Under the pieces are notes generated by a model. The model saw only the letters and a program-made list of their open reading frames with translations, was not told the DNA's origin and searched no databases. The translations under genes and the position numbers were made by a program. A stretch of DNA of 64,000 nucleotides from Ciona intestinalis. Its lineage: Eukaryota > Chordata > Ascidiacea > Phlebobranchia > Cionidae. The stretch lies in contig NC_020177.2 in the NCBI RefSeq assembly GCF_000224145.3, positions 4,200,965 through 4,264,964 of the forward strand. The letters are read 5' to 3'. Below are positions 43,181 to 63,150 of the stretch, piece after piece (within the stretch, counting starts at the first letter, position 1; the number at the start of each line of letters is the position of its first letter).

Positions 43181-44332
43181 AGGGTAATGTGTTTATATAA
43201 GAGGTGGTATAGACGTTTTGACCACGCTAATGTTTGTAGCAGCGTGTTACAATGTTTTGACGACCAGTTAAAGTAACTTTATGTAGAGTGAAAATGTAAG
43301 AGGTGACATGAGATAAGATATTGTTAGCGGTGTAGCGGAGTGTGTGGTGTTTCTTACATAACCCTTAAAGAGGTGCCGCTACATTCTAGTGGTATACCGC
43401 TACGTGTTTCCTCAACGGCGAAAATTGGCTCTGTATGTGCCACTTTCGATTTAGCCCCAATATACATGACGCCCAGCGAAAATGCTAAGCGCAAATCGTA
43501 AAAGCTTACTGGAACGGTGCCTGGTAGAGGTAGTGTTCATAAGTTTAAGCACAGACAGCCAAGTTCTCTCGTAGCCTAAGGCATGTTTTGCTCGATTACA
43601 CTTCGCTCGGTTATATATTAGTAATTATAACGATACCGATCGCTGGCTGTATGCTGAGGCTGAGTTCGTGTCGCTTGGCGTTGGATTGCGAAGGCGATTA
43701 AATGTTTAGTTCAGGTTCAAGGCAGGACGACTACTCCTGTCGACGCAAAGCCACTGGTGCGAGTCCAGTGAAGAACCATTGCTGCGTGTGATGCCCGATT
43801 TCGCAAAGGGCGCACTTGTAATTGGTGCTTTTCCCACTTCAGAGTTGGATTAATTTTACAATTGGCTGTCGTCGCATTGGTGGTATGGCATAACTCGCGT
43901 AGAGAGTAAAGACAGCGCATGGTTTGAACATAGTTTGTGAGTCACATAACCTGTGTGTACGGAATCCGCACGTTCCGCGCCGTTCTTTGCTTATTGATGG
44001 CGAATCATGGAGCGCAACGTACGTGACTTTGAGTCTAAGGGAAGAGAATAGACTGCTGGAGGGAAGGAGCAGACAGCTTGCCTGAGCGCAAGAGTAAGCG
44101 AGCGGTAGGAGAGGCTTGTTTGACTTCTCGTACATATTGACGAACTGGCCGTCGTCGCCGCTCAAGTGTGAAATCGATTTGTCTATGGAGAAGACAGTAC
44201 ACACTGCGCATTTTCCTCAACATAAGCTTTCGCATTTCAACGTTCTTCGCTGTTTTTCCGAAAGCGAAAACAAAATCGTCCGATTTTTTGTGTTTTTCCA
44301 TCCCCGCCGTGTCGTGAATCACCCGCATAGTA

Positions 44333-44346
44333 TGTGGTTGCGGTTC
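44333..44346 (+). promoter_or_regulatory. Overlapping Runx-type sites in the Runx 5' flank
   Basis: TGTGGTTGCGGTTC contains TGTGGTT and TGCGGTT in tandem, about 210 bp before the coding start. Vertebrate distal RUNX promoters are known to carry paired Runx sites, so autoregulation is a reasonable guess. Confidence 0.3.
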
Positions 44347-44553
44347 ATCTTACCTTGGCACGGCGCGTTGACTGTGTTTAGACGATTCCTGGTGAGATTA
44401 TGGATTTATAAATAGCTCTGGAAAGTAATGGAAGGTCTCAAAAAACCAAACCGTTTTTGTTAAGCAGTAAAACAAGACATGACGCAACTTTCTAGTGCGA
44501 GAATTATGGCTTAAAATGACCAGATAGCATTTGTATCCCGCAATTTTCCAAGT

Positions 44554-52322
<7,769 letters not shown>

Positions 52323-55300
52323 TAACATTGTGAAATGCCGGCGGCCAATTCCGCGAGCATTCTACCAGCTCAACTGATGCTTCGAGCCTAAAAGAACGAG
52401 TATTGCTCCACCCTGTTCCACGTTTAAGTTTCCTTGTTACTAGACAAGCCACCTTGTTACTGCTTTTCATTTGCGCACTATACACTGCAGCGCGCAAAGC
52501 GAGAGGGCGGCACAGCAAACAGAAAAGTGTTACTGTACAGTGTGCTCACGTTTGCTCAGGCTATAGCTTTGTGTGAACTATACAACGCGTCCTGATTCGA
52601 CAGAACGCAGCCCTTGGTCCAAGAATACGATTTGAGCATTGTAGGAGAAGCCCAGCAAATCGTTTTTGGATTTTTTTAACGTATTTTTCAATCATCGGTA
52701 AAACCGCGAACGGGATGAACTCTATTGCCAATGTGCACGCTGTACAACAGATGCCAAGTTTGATAAAGTGTTAAAAGGGACTGGCCGCAGTCATGACGCA
52801 TTTCTAATCTATATTGAACTGCAGTTTATAGTATCGGTAGCACGCATCAAACCCGCTTATCCATGGCTGCAATCCTTGTGTACTTTAAGCTATACAACGT
52901 CGCCGTATTCACCACTATGAACTTACGTCGGCCCGCCATATAATGACCATCACCGCAATACACAATGATCATTTTTGTATGCCCCTACACTGCTGTAAGC
53001 GCGTACGAAGCTATTTTCCGTCTATATTGGTCCCTGGCAGGGCGCTTTAACTTGCCTGTGGCTTCGTGGCGTTCAAAATTTCGCAGTGAATTTTAGCCTG
53101 TAACCGTATCGGATACGCATGTTACAATTAACCGTGCTGTTGTCGGCCCGTTGGCCGAGTTGTTTCGTCTTCTTAAGCTTTATTGCAACCCGCGTCTGTG
53201 CATTTTAATCGCTTAGCGATGCCGCATTTTGCTACTGTGCCGTGCCTACTGCTACGAACAATACTTTAAGTATGACTTACAATTAAATATTCAGCTTTTG
53301 CACCGCTGTATTGTTTACTGAGTAAGGTAGTGGAGTGATAGAAAAGTGGGTACGTGACCATTGTTTACCGCAGGATTATACATTAACTCCGGATTCCCGT
53401 AAACTGAAATTGGGAAGCAGGATTGTATTAGACCCGATCAAAACATGCGGGGATTCTAAAGGTTACACAGCAAGCATAACCTATATGTTGGTTAACGATG
53501 CGGCGCCTTAATCATTGATTCGTGTTCTTGTAACCACACTGTACGGGAAAACGCGGTAGTTTTTGTGGGCCAGACACGTTATGACGTCTCACCATGGATG
53601 TATATGCAGGTCACGTTTGTTTAAAACACGCCGCGAAGTCCGAGGAGTAATAAGCCATCATTACATCTGCTACTTTTACGCAATGGTAGTAATTAATAAA
53701 AATGCGTGTCTGGTATAAACGGAGGCCGTTTACTACACAAAGAAGCCATTTTTCTCATTGAATCAGCCATGTCTATATTCATAAATTACAAACATGCATT
53801 ATTTAGGATTGGTGTGCGTAAATGATTTATATTAGGCTTTTAAAAATATAACTTACGTGTTTTGAGTGTCGTCAATCCAGGTTTATGGGTAGTAATTAAT
53901 AAGTGCTATCTCGAGCACTTGTACGGGAATTGGTTTCGCTTGTTATGGCCATCCTTAAGCAGAACACAAGACCCGTTCACAGCTGGGCGTTACTGTTTAC
54001 CACCTCGGGAAATATCCATTTTAAAATGAAAAGTAACAAAATTTTGAATGTCGCATATGCGCTCAGAGAGGCTAAGTGGTAATACTTGTCAATCATAATT
54101 ACCATCGGGGTTATAATTGCCGCTTAAGTGTCAGGTGTCAGGCAGCTGGATTTGACAGCAAAACTTTCCAACCCGGTAACTATACCGACGGGTATAAGGT
54201 ATTATGTATACGCGTAATACAGCCCATGAACACCTGGACACTTAAGTAGCACTAACATATTTGCCACAATCTTGGTAGCTCTTTTTAACGAATGACAAAA
54301 CTGGGATTTTGGACACATCGCTTAATTTTTTACAGACCAGTTTGGGTGATAACCTTGTTTTGTGTCTAGTCTGGTTAATACAAGTTATGGAGAGTTATTT
54401 TTAATGATAAGGACAAAATGGTTACGCGATTATTATTGAAGTTTTCACAGTCAGAAAAATTAACAAAAAGTTATCATTTTTTAAACGATCAGAGTGTGGG
54501 TTTTTGTTTTACTGTTTTTTTTGGCAAAAATATTTATTTTTGAAATGGCAGGAGGGGGTAAGATGGTCCGTATTTTTCATTCTGTTTTATCGTCCCTTTT
54601 GATAGCAAATGAAGAATATTTTCAAATTAAATAACTGTATTATCATGACTTTAAAAGAGCGTTGTTAATTGTTTAAAATACGATTAGGAAATATGGGATA
54701 TACTGCGTGTTGATAACCCAAAGGTATAGCTCAACTACTATATGTCTCTGGCGTATTTGAACGTATAGAAAAATGATAAACGTTTAGATGTAAAAAATAT
54801 GAATGTTGATCGATTAAATGGTATGGTATGTGGGCGGTTTAAAACGTCTTGGGCTCGCTTTTGGTTTGTAAGTGGACTGCTTATTCTTTTTATCGAGGTC
54901 GGGCATTACTATAAACAGGTGGTGCTCTTGTATATACAGATACTTCGCATAACAAAGCGGTCGCGCCTTGGCTTGTTTTATTAAACGGAGTGTGTCGTAT
55001 CTTACAAGTGAACCCTTGTTATGGGCTATTGTCACAGAGGGTATAAGCCAGACAGCACGTCTCTGTTGTTTTTGCCATGAAAAAATCGAACAAAACCGAC
55101 TGACACACTGATAAGAGTGTAAAAACTCGATGTAATGAAAATACTTTTAACGCCCTGCGGTTTCTATGCGATATTAAGTTGTTTTGCTGGTACCACAAGC
55201 CGTATGTGCCTGCATCGTAGCGCGGTGGGCTTATATAGGTGTTAATTTGGAGTAAGGGGCTTGAACGTCGGCGCGACTGGGTATACCGGTCAACTATAGC

Positions 55301-55955
55301 TTAATCTCTATTATAGCCGGGATAAGGATCAATCAAATAAGCTTTGTGGGCCGCACGGTGTGGGATGTAAAGTTTGCCATTATTGTCAACGGACATCGGG
55401 ACTCGGAGCCTATTCATAAACACGGAGACGAGGTTCTGGTTTTGAAACGGCACGGAATCCAGCGCCGTGATTCGCCGTTGTGTGGCATGTCACCCTAATG
55501 GACCCTTAAGAGGATTGCCCTGTTAAGACTCGTGCCAACGCTGGATCCCTATTGTCTGATGCTGATATACCTGCGACGAATTCCGGTGCCCAATCCCAAC
55601 CTTTTCCCGGTGTATATATTGTCGCACATTATAAGTTTTTCCCAAGTCTAACTGGAGCGGGGAGTGCGTGCCATAGCTTGGTGTCTAGGAATTAACGTTA
55701 GAAAATATGGACGCCAAAGAAAGCCAAGCTGTTCAATCGTGAGCATTTCTGTATACCAACACGTCAGTTAGGTTAGGCGGAATAAAATCGCTGCGCAGAA
55801 AGGATTTTTTAACTCTAGGAAAATGCGAAGCAAAGAAAAGTGTTGCTGTATTTTCCAAAAGCCCTTTTGTTTTTTCGTTAGGTGTTCCGTGTTTTTAACT
55901 TTCACCTTTTAATTCAGAAGTTTTGCATGTGTGTTAAACAACGTGGCGATCCAAA
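52323..55955. other. Intergenic region, Runx to Prdm13
   Basis: About 3.6 kb with no phase-consistent exons. It contains one diverged MITE (54545-54745). It presumably carries the Runx 3' UTR and the Prdm13 promoter. Most of it is non-repetitive, as expected of regulatory DNA. Confidence 0.45.
54545..54745 (-). mobile_element. MITE family A, diverged
   Basis: Left end 'aggagggggtaagatgg' and interior 'tttttcattctgttttatcgtccc...gcgttgttaattgtttaaaatacgat' are recognisable. The right end is decayed. Confidence 0.55.
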
Positions 55956-57462
55956 ATGAACGTTTGGAACAGTCATGTGCCTCAGTATGGTCTACAGACC
56001 TTTAGGACACCCCATTTCGGCCTGGACAGTGGCAAAATTTTAGATCCGACTTTTTGTGCTTACATGGAGAAGAATGACAAGCCCACAAACAAAATGGAGT
56101 CAGCTACGAAGTCGTACCCGCCAAGTTGCATCGACAGTAGAAGTAAGCCGATTAAGCGAGCTTCCAGCACTGATTCAAAGGACGGATTTGGGCAGAACTG
56201 TTTACGAAAATCTACCAGCGTACCGGAAGCTTTAAAAGAAAGCTTTCCGTTTTATAATCCGAACAAGTTACATGAGGCTAACTTGCATCAGTACGCCAAT
56301 TATTTCGGGGCGAATCCAATATTTGCTCATTTGTATCCAAACCGTTGGTTTACGTTAAGTCAGCTTTTGCTAAGCAAGCAACTGCTGCATTCGTTGAACA
56401 CAGGGCCGACGTATATTCATAAACAATGCGAAAAACGTGGAGCTATGATGACCCCAACAACTCCGACAAGAATGATTCCTTTGGACTTCAATTACAGCTT
56501 TCCTATAACATGTCCTCTTTACCAAGAACAGATTAAACGAAGTAATATTTTTAATGGTTTTGAAAGTACAACAAAAGCGTCAGAAACATCACCAAATCTT
56601 AGCGAGAAAATAATTCTGTCCCATCCGCAAACTAAAAACAATCTTAGTCAAAAATATCAATTAAAAACAAGCGCAAGGTCAGGACAAAAAGTGGATTTCG
56701 ATTCTCTGATTTCAAAAACTGAATCCGATCTTAATCTGTGTTTGCCCCACTCCTGTGAGAATAAGTTTAACCCTTGCCGTTTGGACATTACTGGGTCGCT
56801 GGACCATCTTGCTGCAGAGAGCACAACACGATATAAGCGACCGGACGGAAAGGACAGGAAGGCCCATCAATGCTTATACTGTGGGAAACTGTACTCTAGA
56901 AAATATGGGTTAAAGATCCACATTCGAACTCATACTGGTTACAAACCACTAAAGTGCAAGGTAAGGTTATGACTAAACCGATTAAACTCTGCTGTGTACT
57001 AAAATTAACATAGTTTGTACGTTTAATTGTCCAACTGACTTTCCAAGGCTTTCCAACTGGGGGGTGGTAGCGTTACAAACTTCAGGTGTCGCCGAGAGTA
57101 TACTAATTTTACACAAAGTACATATATTATACTATTAACTGAGAATAGACACGAAAATTTTATATGCGAACTGGGATCCCTTTTGGTTTAAATTACATAG
57201 AAATGACCAGTACAATGCTACTTTGTAGGTCTGTGGTCGTCCTTTTGGTGATCCAAGCAACCTGAACAAGCATGTTCGTCTTCACGCTGAAGGCGAGACC
57301 CCTTATCGATGTGACTTCTGCGGGAAAGTTTTGGTTCGTCGTCGGGACTTAGAACGCCACATCAAATCACGACACCCCGGTGAAAAGAATAGAATTGTAG
57401 AAAAAATGAGCGTCATTGCGTGCCCACCTGCCGATCCGAGGTTGTGGCGGCCAGCGATCTGA
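55956..57462 (+). CDS. PRDM13: Prdm13-type C2H2 zinc-finger protein without visible PR domain
   Basis: Two coding exons, 55956-56960 and 57229-57462, phase 0, 412 residues. The C-terminal zinc fingers are the PRDM13 array almost verbatim: HQCLYCGKLYSRKYGLKIH, then VCGRPFGDPSNLNKHVRLH, then CDFCGKVLVRRRDLERHIKS, with a short tail after RHPGEK. The remaining ~305 N-terminal residues are polar and low in complexity and match no PR/SET motif. An in-frame TAA just upstream of the ATG, with no acceptor between, makes 55956 the likely start. In vertebrates PRDM13 is a transcriptional regulator of dorsal neural and retinal subtype choice; the same nuclear role is inferred. A PR domain on distant upstream exons from another promoter is possible but not seen here. 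Confidence 0.85.
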
Positions 57463-58802
57463 CTTTTTTTATAAAATTGCTTACTTTGTGCCTTAGTATA
57501 GTACTGTGGGGTAAGATGGGACACCTTTAGCACATAATATCCAAATATTTCTATCGTGATTTAAACAATTAACAACTGTTCTTAAGAGTCGTGAGGATAT
57601 GGTTTTATAATTCTTTGAATTTTCTTTGTTTAAAATGGGACGAAATAATTGAATAAAAATATATCACATTTTCCATCAACCCACTATAACTCTTATTTTT
57701 GGTTTAGAGCGGTAGGGGTAGCTGCTGTTAAAACCTTAGCGAATTTTTCTCTTAGTTTCACATGTTCCAAATTAAATACTTCCGTTATTATCTTGCTTAC
57801 AACGATCGCATTTAAATGCTGTGTAATATTGTACTGTGGAAACCGGAGGTAAAATAAAAAAAATCATTTCCATACATTTCGTTTACAAATGAATAAATGG
57901 AACCTAATTGTTGTTTTGAATAAAATTGCAACAAGAACAACACTCAAATTACAGCAATTGCGGAAACCATACCGACTAAACAGAACCCAACGTAGATACT
58001 ATTTTTCTACGAGCGTCGCTGTAGCACAGTGGGTAGCATTTTCGGTTATAAATAGAAGGTACTCGGTTCAAAGCCCTGAAGACGTCCGTGTTTAATCGTT
58101 AAGTGTCTTTAGAAGGTGAAATTTATAAACCAATGGTCACTGTTGCAATGTGGTTCAAAATGGTAAGTATTAAATTACCCACAGAAAGTTACACACCAGA
58201 AACCTAGGTAAGTCGAATTAATTCGTCCCTTTCAAAAATAACGATTTTAGTTCTTTGCGATTTCTATAGTGGGGTCACGGGGGCAAGATCTATTTTTGTT
58301 TTCAGAAGTCAGCTGACTAAAGTTGTGACTATTTGTCAGAAAACGTAAGGTTTCCTATGTTATTTATTAACAAATATCACTCATATTGAATGGCAGGGTT
58401 TAATGCAGATCACGCCCCCCCCCCCGGGTGGATATAGTGGGACTTTTAGCATATTACGCATTGTAGAAAATGTACAATATACCGACGTAGGCCTATACGA
58501 TAAAAAAAGTTTATTATACTAAAATCGACAGTTTGGAGATAATTATTGTATTACTAATGCTTTCAAATTAAGTACCGTAGGTTTTGGAAAAAAATACCCT
58601 ATCAAAAATTACCTAAAAGTTAATTCGGTGCTAGTGAAGAATTTTCCCCTTTTCCTATAGAAAAAACGAGAGACCATTAATTTAATTTATTGGGTATATA
58701 TATATGAATTTTATATAATTTTTAAATATCCTTTGTTGCATAGATACTTCTGAGTTCTTAGCAATTGTTCTTTAAGTAAATTCAACACAAACGTCAAGCA
58801 AG
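57463..58802. other. Intergenic region, Prdm13 to CHMP1
   Basis: Contains the MITE at 57497-57688 and a tRNA-like SINE head near 58010-58085 ('cgctgtagcacagtgggtagc...ctcggttcaaagcc'), plus AT-rich filler and a C homopolymer near 58419. No coding exon is recognised. Confidence 0.45.
57497..57688 (+). mobile_element. MITE family A in the Prdm13 3' region
   Basis: Begins 35 bp after the Prdm13 stop: TAGTACTGTGGGGTAAGATGGGACACC. The right end is diverged ('atatatcacattttccatcaacccactata'). It contains AATAAA at about 57652 on the Prdm13 sense strand. Confidence 0.78.
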
Positions 58803-59040
58803 ATGCCGAGTATGGATAGTAAGTTTGGAAAATAGATTTTAATTATATTTAATTTTAAAACCCACTGAGTTATCGTTACCGTAAACCCACTAAGTTAACA
58901 GAAATATTTTCATTGCAGAATGTCTCTTTGAATTGAAAATGTCTGCGAAAAATCTGGAGCGACAGAGTAAAAAATGTGACAAGGAAGAAAAACTTCAAAA
59001 AGCCAAGTTGAAAAGTGCTATACAGAAAAATAACATGGAG
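58803..59040 (+). CDS. CHMP1: CHMP1 (ESCRT-III subunit), N-terminal exons only
   Basis: Exon 1, 58803-58818 (MPSMD plus one base), joins in phase to exon 2, 58919-59040. The product begins MPSMDKCLFELKMSAKNLE and runs through KKCDKEEKLQKAKLKSAIQK to NNME. This matches the first helix of CHMP1A/B, including the KCDKEEK block typical of CHMP1B. CHMP1 polymerises on endosomal membranes and recruits Vps4 and spastin. About 46 of the expected ~200 residues are present. The next exon is not found between 59041 and 59257, nor recognisably after the gap, so it probably lies in the missing 500 bases or beyond. Truncation here is an assembly limit and not evidence of a pseudogene. Confidence 0.85.
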
Positions 59041-59257
59041 GTAGATTAGAGGGTCTTACTTTTTCGTTTTTAACCCCCAGTAATGTTCCCAACCTCTGGT
59101 ACATTTACCAGTACCGTACCACTAGTTGTACATTGAGCTTTAGCATTTACCACACTACAACTACTACTAATATTTATATAAAACTATATATATCAACTAT
59201 ATGCTCACTATATGGCATGAAGCCATTTTCAATAAAAGAAAATTGTATCTTGATTAA

Positions 59258-59757
59258 NNNNNNNNNNNNNNNNNNNNNNNNNNNNNNNNNNNNNNNNNNN
59301 NNNNNNNNNNNNNNNNNNNNNNNNNNNNNNNNNNNNNNNNNNNNNNNNNNNNNNNNNNNNNNNNNNNNNNNNNNNNNNNNNNNNNNNNNNNNNNNNNNNN
59401 NNNNNNNNNNNNNNNNNNNNNNNNNNNNNNNNNNNNNNNNNNNNNNNNNNNNNNNNNNNNNNNNNNNNNNNNNNNNNNNNNNNNNNNNNNNNNNNNNNNN
59501 NNNNNNNNNNNNNNNNNNNNNNNNNNNNNNNNNNNNNNNNNNNNNNNNNNNNNNNNNNNNNNNNNNNNNNNNNNNNNNNNNNNNNNNNNNNNNNNNNNNN
59601 NNNNNNNNNNNNNNNNNNNNNNNNNNNNNNNNNNNNNNNNNNNNNNNNNNNNNNNNNNNNNNNNNNNNNNNNNNNNNNNNNNNNNNNNNNNNNNNNNNNN
59701 NNNNNNNNNNNNNNNNNNNNNNNNNNNNNNNNNNNNNNNNNNNNNNNNNNNNNNNNN
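59258..59757. other. Assembly gap (500 N)
   Basis: Exactly 500 undetermined bases, so a placeholder size is likely. The right edge opens inside a tandem array, which explains the assembly failure. It interrupts the CHMP1 gene. Confidence 0.99.
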
Positions 59758-60080
59758 CATGGACGAAAATGAAAAAAATATATTTAAAAAATGAAAAAAA
59801 ATTACAAAATATAAATAAAATATACAAAACATGGACAAAAGATGAAAAAAATCTACAGAACATGGACAAAATATGAAAAAAATCTACAAAACATGGACGA
59901 AAATGAAAAAAAAAATATACAAAACATGGACAAAATATGAAAAAAATATACAAAATATGAAAAAAAAATACAAAACATGGACAAAATATGAAAAAAATAT
60001 ACAAAACATGGACAAAAGATGAAGAAAATATACAAAACATAGACAAAATATGAAAAAAAATATACAAAGTATGAAAAAAA
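59758..60080. repeat. Tandem array, ~30 bp A-rich unit
   Basis: Repeated unit close to 'catggacaaaatatgaaaaaaatatacaaaa', about ten copies with variable A-tract length. It runs directly into the right half of a MITE ('gttcgttgtttactaccaaat'), so it appears to be an expansion inside that element. The opposite strand is spuriously open (Phe/Ile/Cys-rich). Confidence 0.85.
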
Positions 60081-60157
60081 TGTTCGTTGTTTACTACCAA
60101 ATCAAACGAAAAAGTAGAATGAAAACCTGTCCCATCTCCCCCCATCCTAATATATAT
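60081..60157 (+). mobile_element. MITE family A, right end
   Basis: 'ttgtttactaccaaatcaaacgaaaaagtagaatgaaaacctgtcccatctccccccatcctaatata' is the right third of the element. The left part is replaced by the tandem array or hidden in the gap. Confidence 0.7.
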
Positions 60158-61460
60158 ATATTGCCCCAGAAAGAATTGCCCCAGAAAAGAATATATAGAT
60201 ATATATATAGATATATATTCTTTCAGATATCCTAATATGTAGAAACATTTTCAATTACGTTAACAAATCATAAACTTGTACACTTGTAGTTGCACTGATC
60301 TATAATTTACAAATCTACTTTTAATACTCCTAACCCTGTCATATGATTATTTAAATTTAGTTAAATTCTACCAAAGTAATATCAAGTTTTTAATTAGTTA
60401 CTTTATTTTGCACTTAACCGGCTAATCGGCTGTCGTTAATTTGTATAAATTAAAAATTAATACTACTTTTATAAAATTGCTATTTAATTTTATTTTTATT
60501 TTTATATATTTATAGAGAGAAAAAAAAACGAAAACTAGATATATACTTCCCGATGTGGTATCCCTGGACAAGCTTGAACAAGTTCTTTGAAGGTAAATAC
60601 CAGATTTTTTCACATATAACTACCTTACCTCGTTATGTTAATATGGTAATAAGTCAAAAACATATTGGAAAAATGCCATTGAACACTATACACGATGCAA
60701 CACTTGGTTTTAAAATCCATTTTGCAACAGTTGATTTAAAATGATTTACCTTGTGCTTGCTTCTTAGAACTTTTGTTCGGAAAACGGGATTTCTTTTTTC
60801 AAATTGGTAAGATTATCGTAGTGTTTTGCAGCATAACATACACGCTAACAATGTTAGGGAACGTGTTTACTGCTAATGACAAATGTTGCTATTTTTTTTA
60901 TTTTTTAACGAAAGACTGTATTGGTATCATCAAAAAGGTTCAAACTTTGGATCTTGAATTCATAAACATTATGAGCGATAATAACAGACAATCCGTAATA
61001 GGTATTTACTGTTTGTGCTCTACATTCATCGGTGTAAAAACGGTGTTATTTTATTTCGAGATTAAGAATTGGGAATTTAATTTCTCAGGTTGTTCGAACA
61101 ACACATGTACGTTCTAACAAAGTCACTTGTGCAGACAACATGTCAGACTAGATAAATTTTTCTCCTTCCAGAAATGTGCAGAATTGGAGGTTGATGTCAC
61201 ATCAGCAACACACTGTAGGTTCCGTTTACATGGCAAGCGAAGAATGTAATTTTAAGTTTGGTTTTACATAGAAATGCGTATGTTCTCTCTAAAATTATTT
61301 AGTTTAAATACGTAACTGCAGTTTCAGTTTGAAGTAAGTTTTAATTGTTGTTTTACGCAATTGTTTTTGTTGTTAAGGGGTCCGGGAATAACTTAACTTA
61401 TTAATGGATTTTATACCAAGAATTATGTATTACATTATGCCTAGTTGCAAAAGCAGCAGT
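60158..61460. other. Unassigned region with possible weak exons
   Basis: AT-rich. Splice-like signals suggest short segments at about 60547-60590, 60769-60808, 60834-61003 and 61171-61249, the last with Cys and ending in a stop. Phases could not be reconciled and no family is recognised. It may be part of a gene whose other exons lie outside the window. Confidence 0.25.
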
Positions 61461-61465
61461 AAAAA

Positions 61466-61653
61466 TAGACTGTGGGAAAGATGGGAAAACTTTAGCACAG
61501 AATATCCAAATATCCTGATCGTGTTTTAAACAATTAACAACGGCCTATGGTAGTCGTGAGGATACAGTTTTATATTTTTTTAATATTCTTCGTTTACTAG
61601 CAAATGGGACGAGAAAATAAAATAAACAGGTGTCCCATATACCCCCATATATA
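61466..61653 (+). mobile_element. MITE family A, full length
   Basis: Ends AGACTGTGGGAAAGATGGGAAAAC and AGGTGTCCCATATACCCCCATATA. The interior is well preserved. Confidence 0.8.
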
Positions 61654-61870
61654 ACATTTATATTTATCGCGGTTTTGCTGCTAGGAATAACGTAATATTA
61701 TAAATAAATAGCCGATCCAGTAAAATACATTTACTGCACAAATATTTCTTGTGCCATTTCAAAACACACCAATGTATAGTATTGCTTGTCTATGGCAGAA
61801 ACATTGACACAATAAAGTTTTACCAAAATGTCTATTTAATTATAATATTAAATGTTTATTTATTTTACAG

Positions 61871-62108
61871 CGAAGATTCCAACCACGCCCAGGAGGCTGC
61901 TTCGCTTGTGGTCGTTGAGGTTTTTTTACCAGGACCTCTCGCCAGTAGCCCTAGTTATACCTGGGCCTTGATCTTCACGAGACTAGAAGATCAAAGCACG
62001 CTAGGCAGCGATCGACGCCACCCAACGATTTGCGAAATGCGTAGCGATTGCGAAGTTTGTAACGAGACGCACAAAACATACATGACCAAGAACTGCCACC
62101 TGGACTGA
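61871..62108 (+). CDS. Possible terminal coding exon, unidentified
   Basis: A good acceptor (tttattttacag) is followed by 238 bases open to a TGA. The predicted tail is Cys-rich (CEMRSDCEVC, then NC near the end). AATAAA at about 62342 would suit a 3' end. No upstream exon can be joined with confidence, and base composition is richer in G+C than the surroundings. The family is unknown and it may be a chance reading frame. Confidence 0.25.
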
Positions 62109-62454
62109 CCATCTCATAAACTGAACTTACACCTCCCAACACACCATCGTTATACGTGGCTTACCGCGTTAAGAGGCGTACTGTGAGAAATTGGACACAA
62201 GACACAAAAAATTGGACACGACACACACTTCTGACCTGACAATGGCTGATCCAATGATTTAGGAAATATAAAATATATAAGGAGTGAGCTGTAGCACCTA
62301 ACCATTTGCACCACGTTTGTATGTGTATGTATGATTAGTATGAATAAAGTGTAGAACTGTAAGTTCTGAGTAACCATGGCCGGCCATGCTCACCGGGGCC
62401 GCATAATAATGTAATCCCAGGGTTAGGACCCAATAGCAGATATAAAACAGCCCA

Positions 62455-63150
62455 ATTTAGTTAGGGCTTTCGGAGTCATACCTCAAATTTAGTTACGGCT
62501 CTCGGGCTCAGCCCCCAAATTTAGTTGGGGCTCTCATAGTCAGCCCCCTAATTTAGTTAGGGCTCTCATAGTCAGCCCCAAATTTTTTGGTCAGCCCCCA
62601 ATTTTAGATAGGGCTCTCGGAGTCATCCCGCAATTTTAGATAGGGCTCTCAGGGCTCTCATAGTCAGCCCCCAAATTTAGATTGGCCAGCCCCCAATTTT
62701 AGATAGGGCCCTCAGAGTCAGCCCCCAATTTTAGATAGGGCTCTCAGAGTCAGCCCCCAATTTTAGATAGGGCCCTCAGAGTCAGCCCCCAATTTTAGAT
62801 AGGGCCCTCAGAGTCAGCCCCCAATTTTAGATAGGGCTCTCAGAGTCAGCCCCCAATTTTAGATAGGGCTCTCAGAGTCAGCCCCCAATTTTAGATAGGG
62901 CTCTCAGAGTCAGCCCCCAATTTTAGATAGGGCTCTCAGAGTCAGCCCCCAATTTTAGATAGGGCTCTCAGAGTCAGCCCCCAATTTTAGATAGTGCTCT
63001 CAGAGTCAGCCCCCAATTTTAGATAGGGCTCTCAGAGTCAGCCCCCAATTTTAGATAGGGCTCTCATAGTCAGCCCCCAATTTTAGATTGGCCAGCCCCC
63101 AATTTTAGATAGGGCTCTCAGAGTCAGCCCCCAATTTTAGATAGGGCTCT
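62455..63150. repeat. Satellite array, ~32 bp unit
   Basis: Tandem copies of 'gtcagcccccaattttagatagggctctcaga'. About 16 good units run from ~62595 to 63150, preceded by more diverged units ('aatttagttagggctctcatagtcagccccc') from ~62455. Variants such as 'ggccctcagag' recur, showing local homogenisation. No coding potential is apparent. Confidence 0.93.

Larger units (their letters stand above)
34046..44553. other. Gene-poor 10.5 kb between the adhesion GPCR and Runx
   Basis: No exon chain with consistent phases was found on either strand. Contents: MITEs at 35356, 39615 and 41104, family-B repeats near 34985-35115 and 41870-41985, and long non-repetitive stretches (about 36-39 kb and 42-44.5 kb). 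The last part (43.5-44.5 kb) is more GC-rich and contains Runx-type sites; it probably holds Runx 5' untranslated exons and regulatory DNA. Isolated open frames (for example 38089-38460) lack supporting features. Confidence 0.45.

Noticed and set aside
58010-58090. Possible tRNA gene between Prdm13 and CHMP1
   Set aside because: B-box-like 'ggttcaaagcc' is present, but the acceptor and anticodon stems do not pair. Better read as a SINE head.
59853-60145. Cys/Phe-rich open frame on the minus strand next to the gap
   Set aside because: It is a translation of the ~30 bp tandem array and of N's.
61871-61925. Zinc-knuckle-like reading in the alternate frame, hinting at a retroelement
   Set aside because: Only a few residues look suggestive and no other retroelement part, terminal repeat or related copy is visible.
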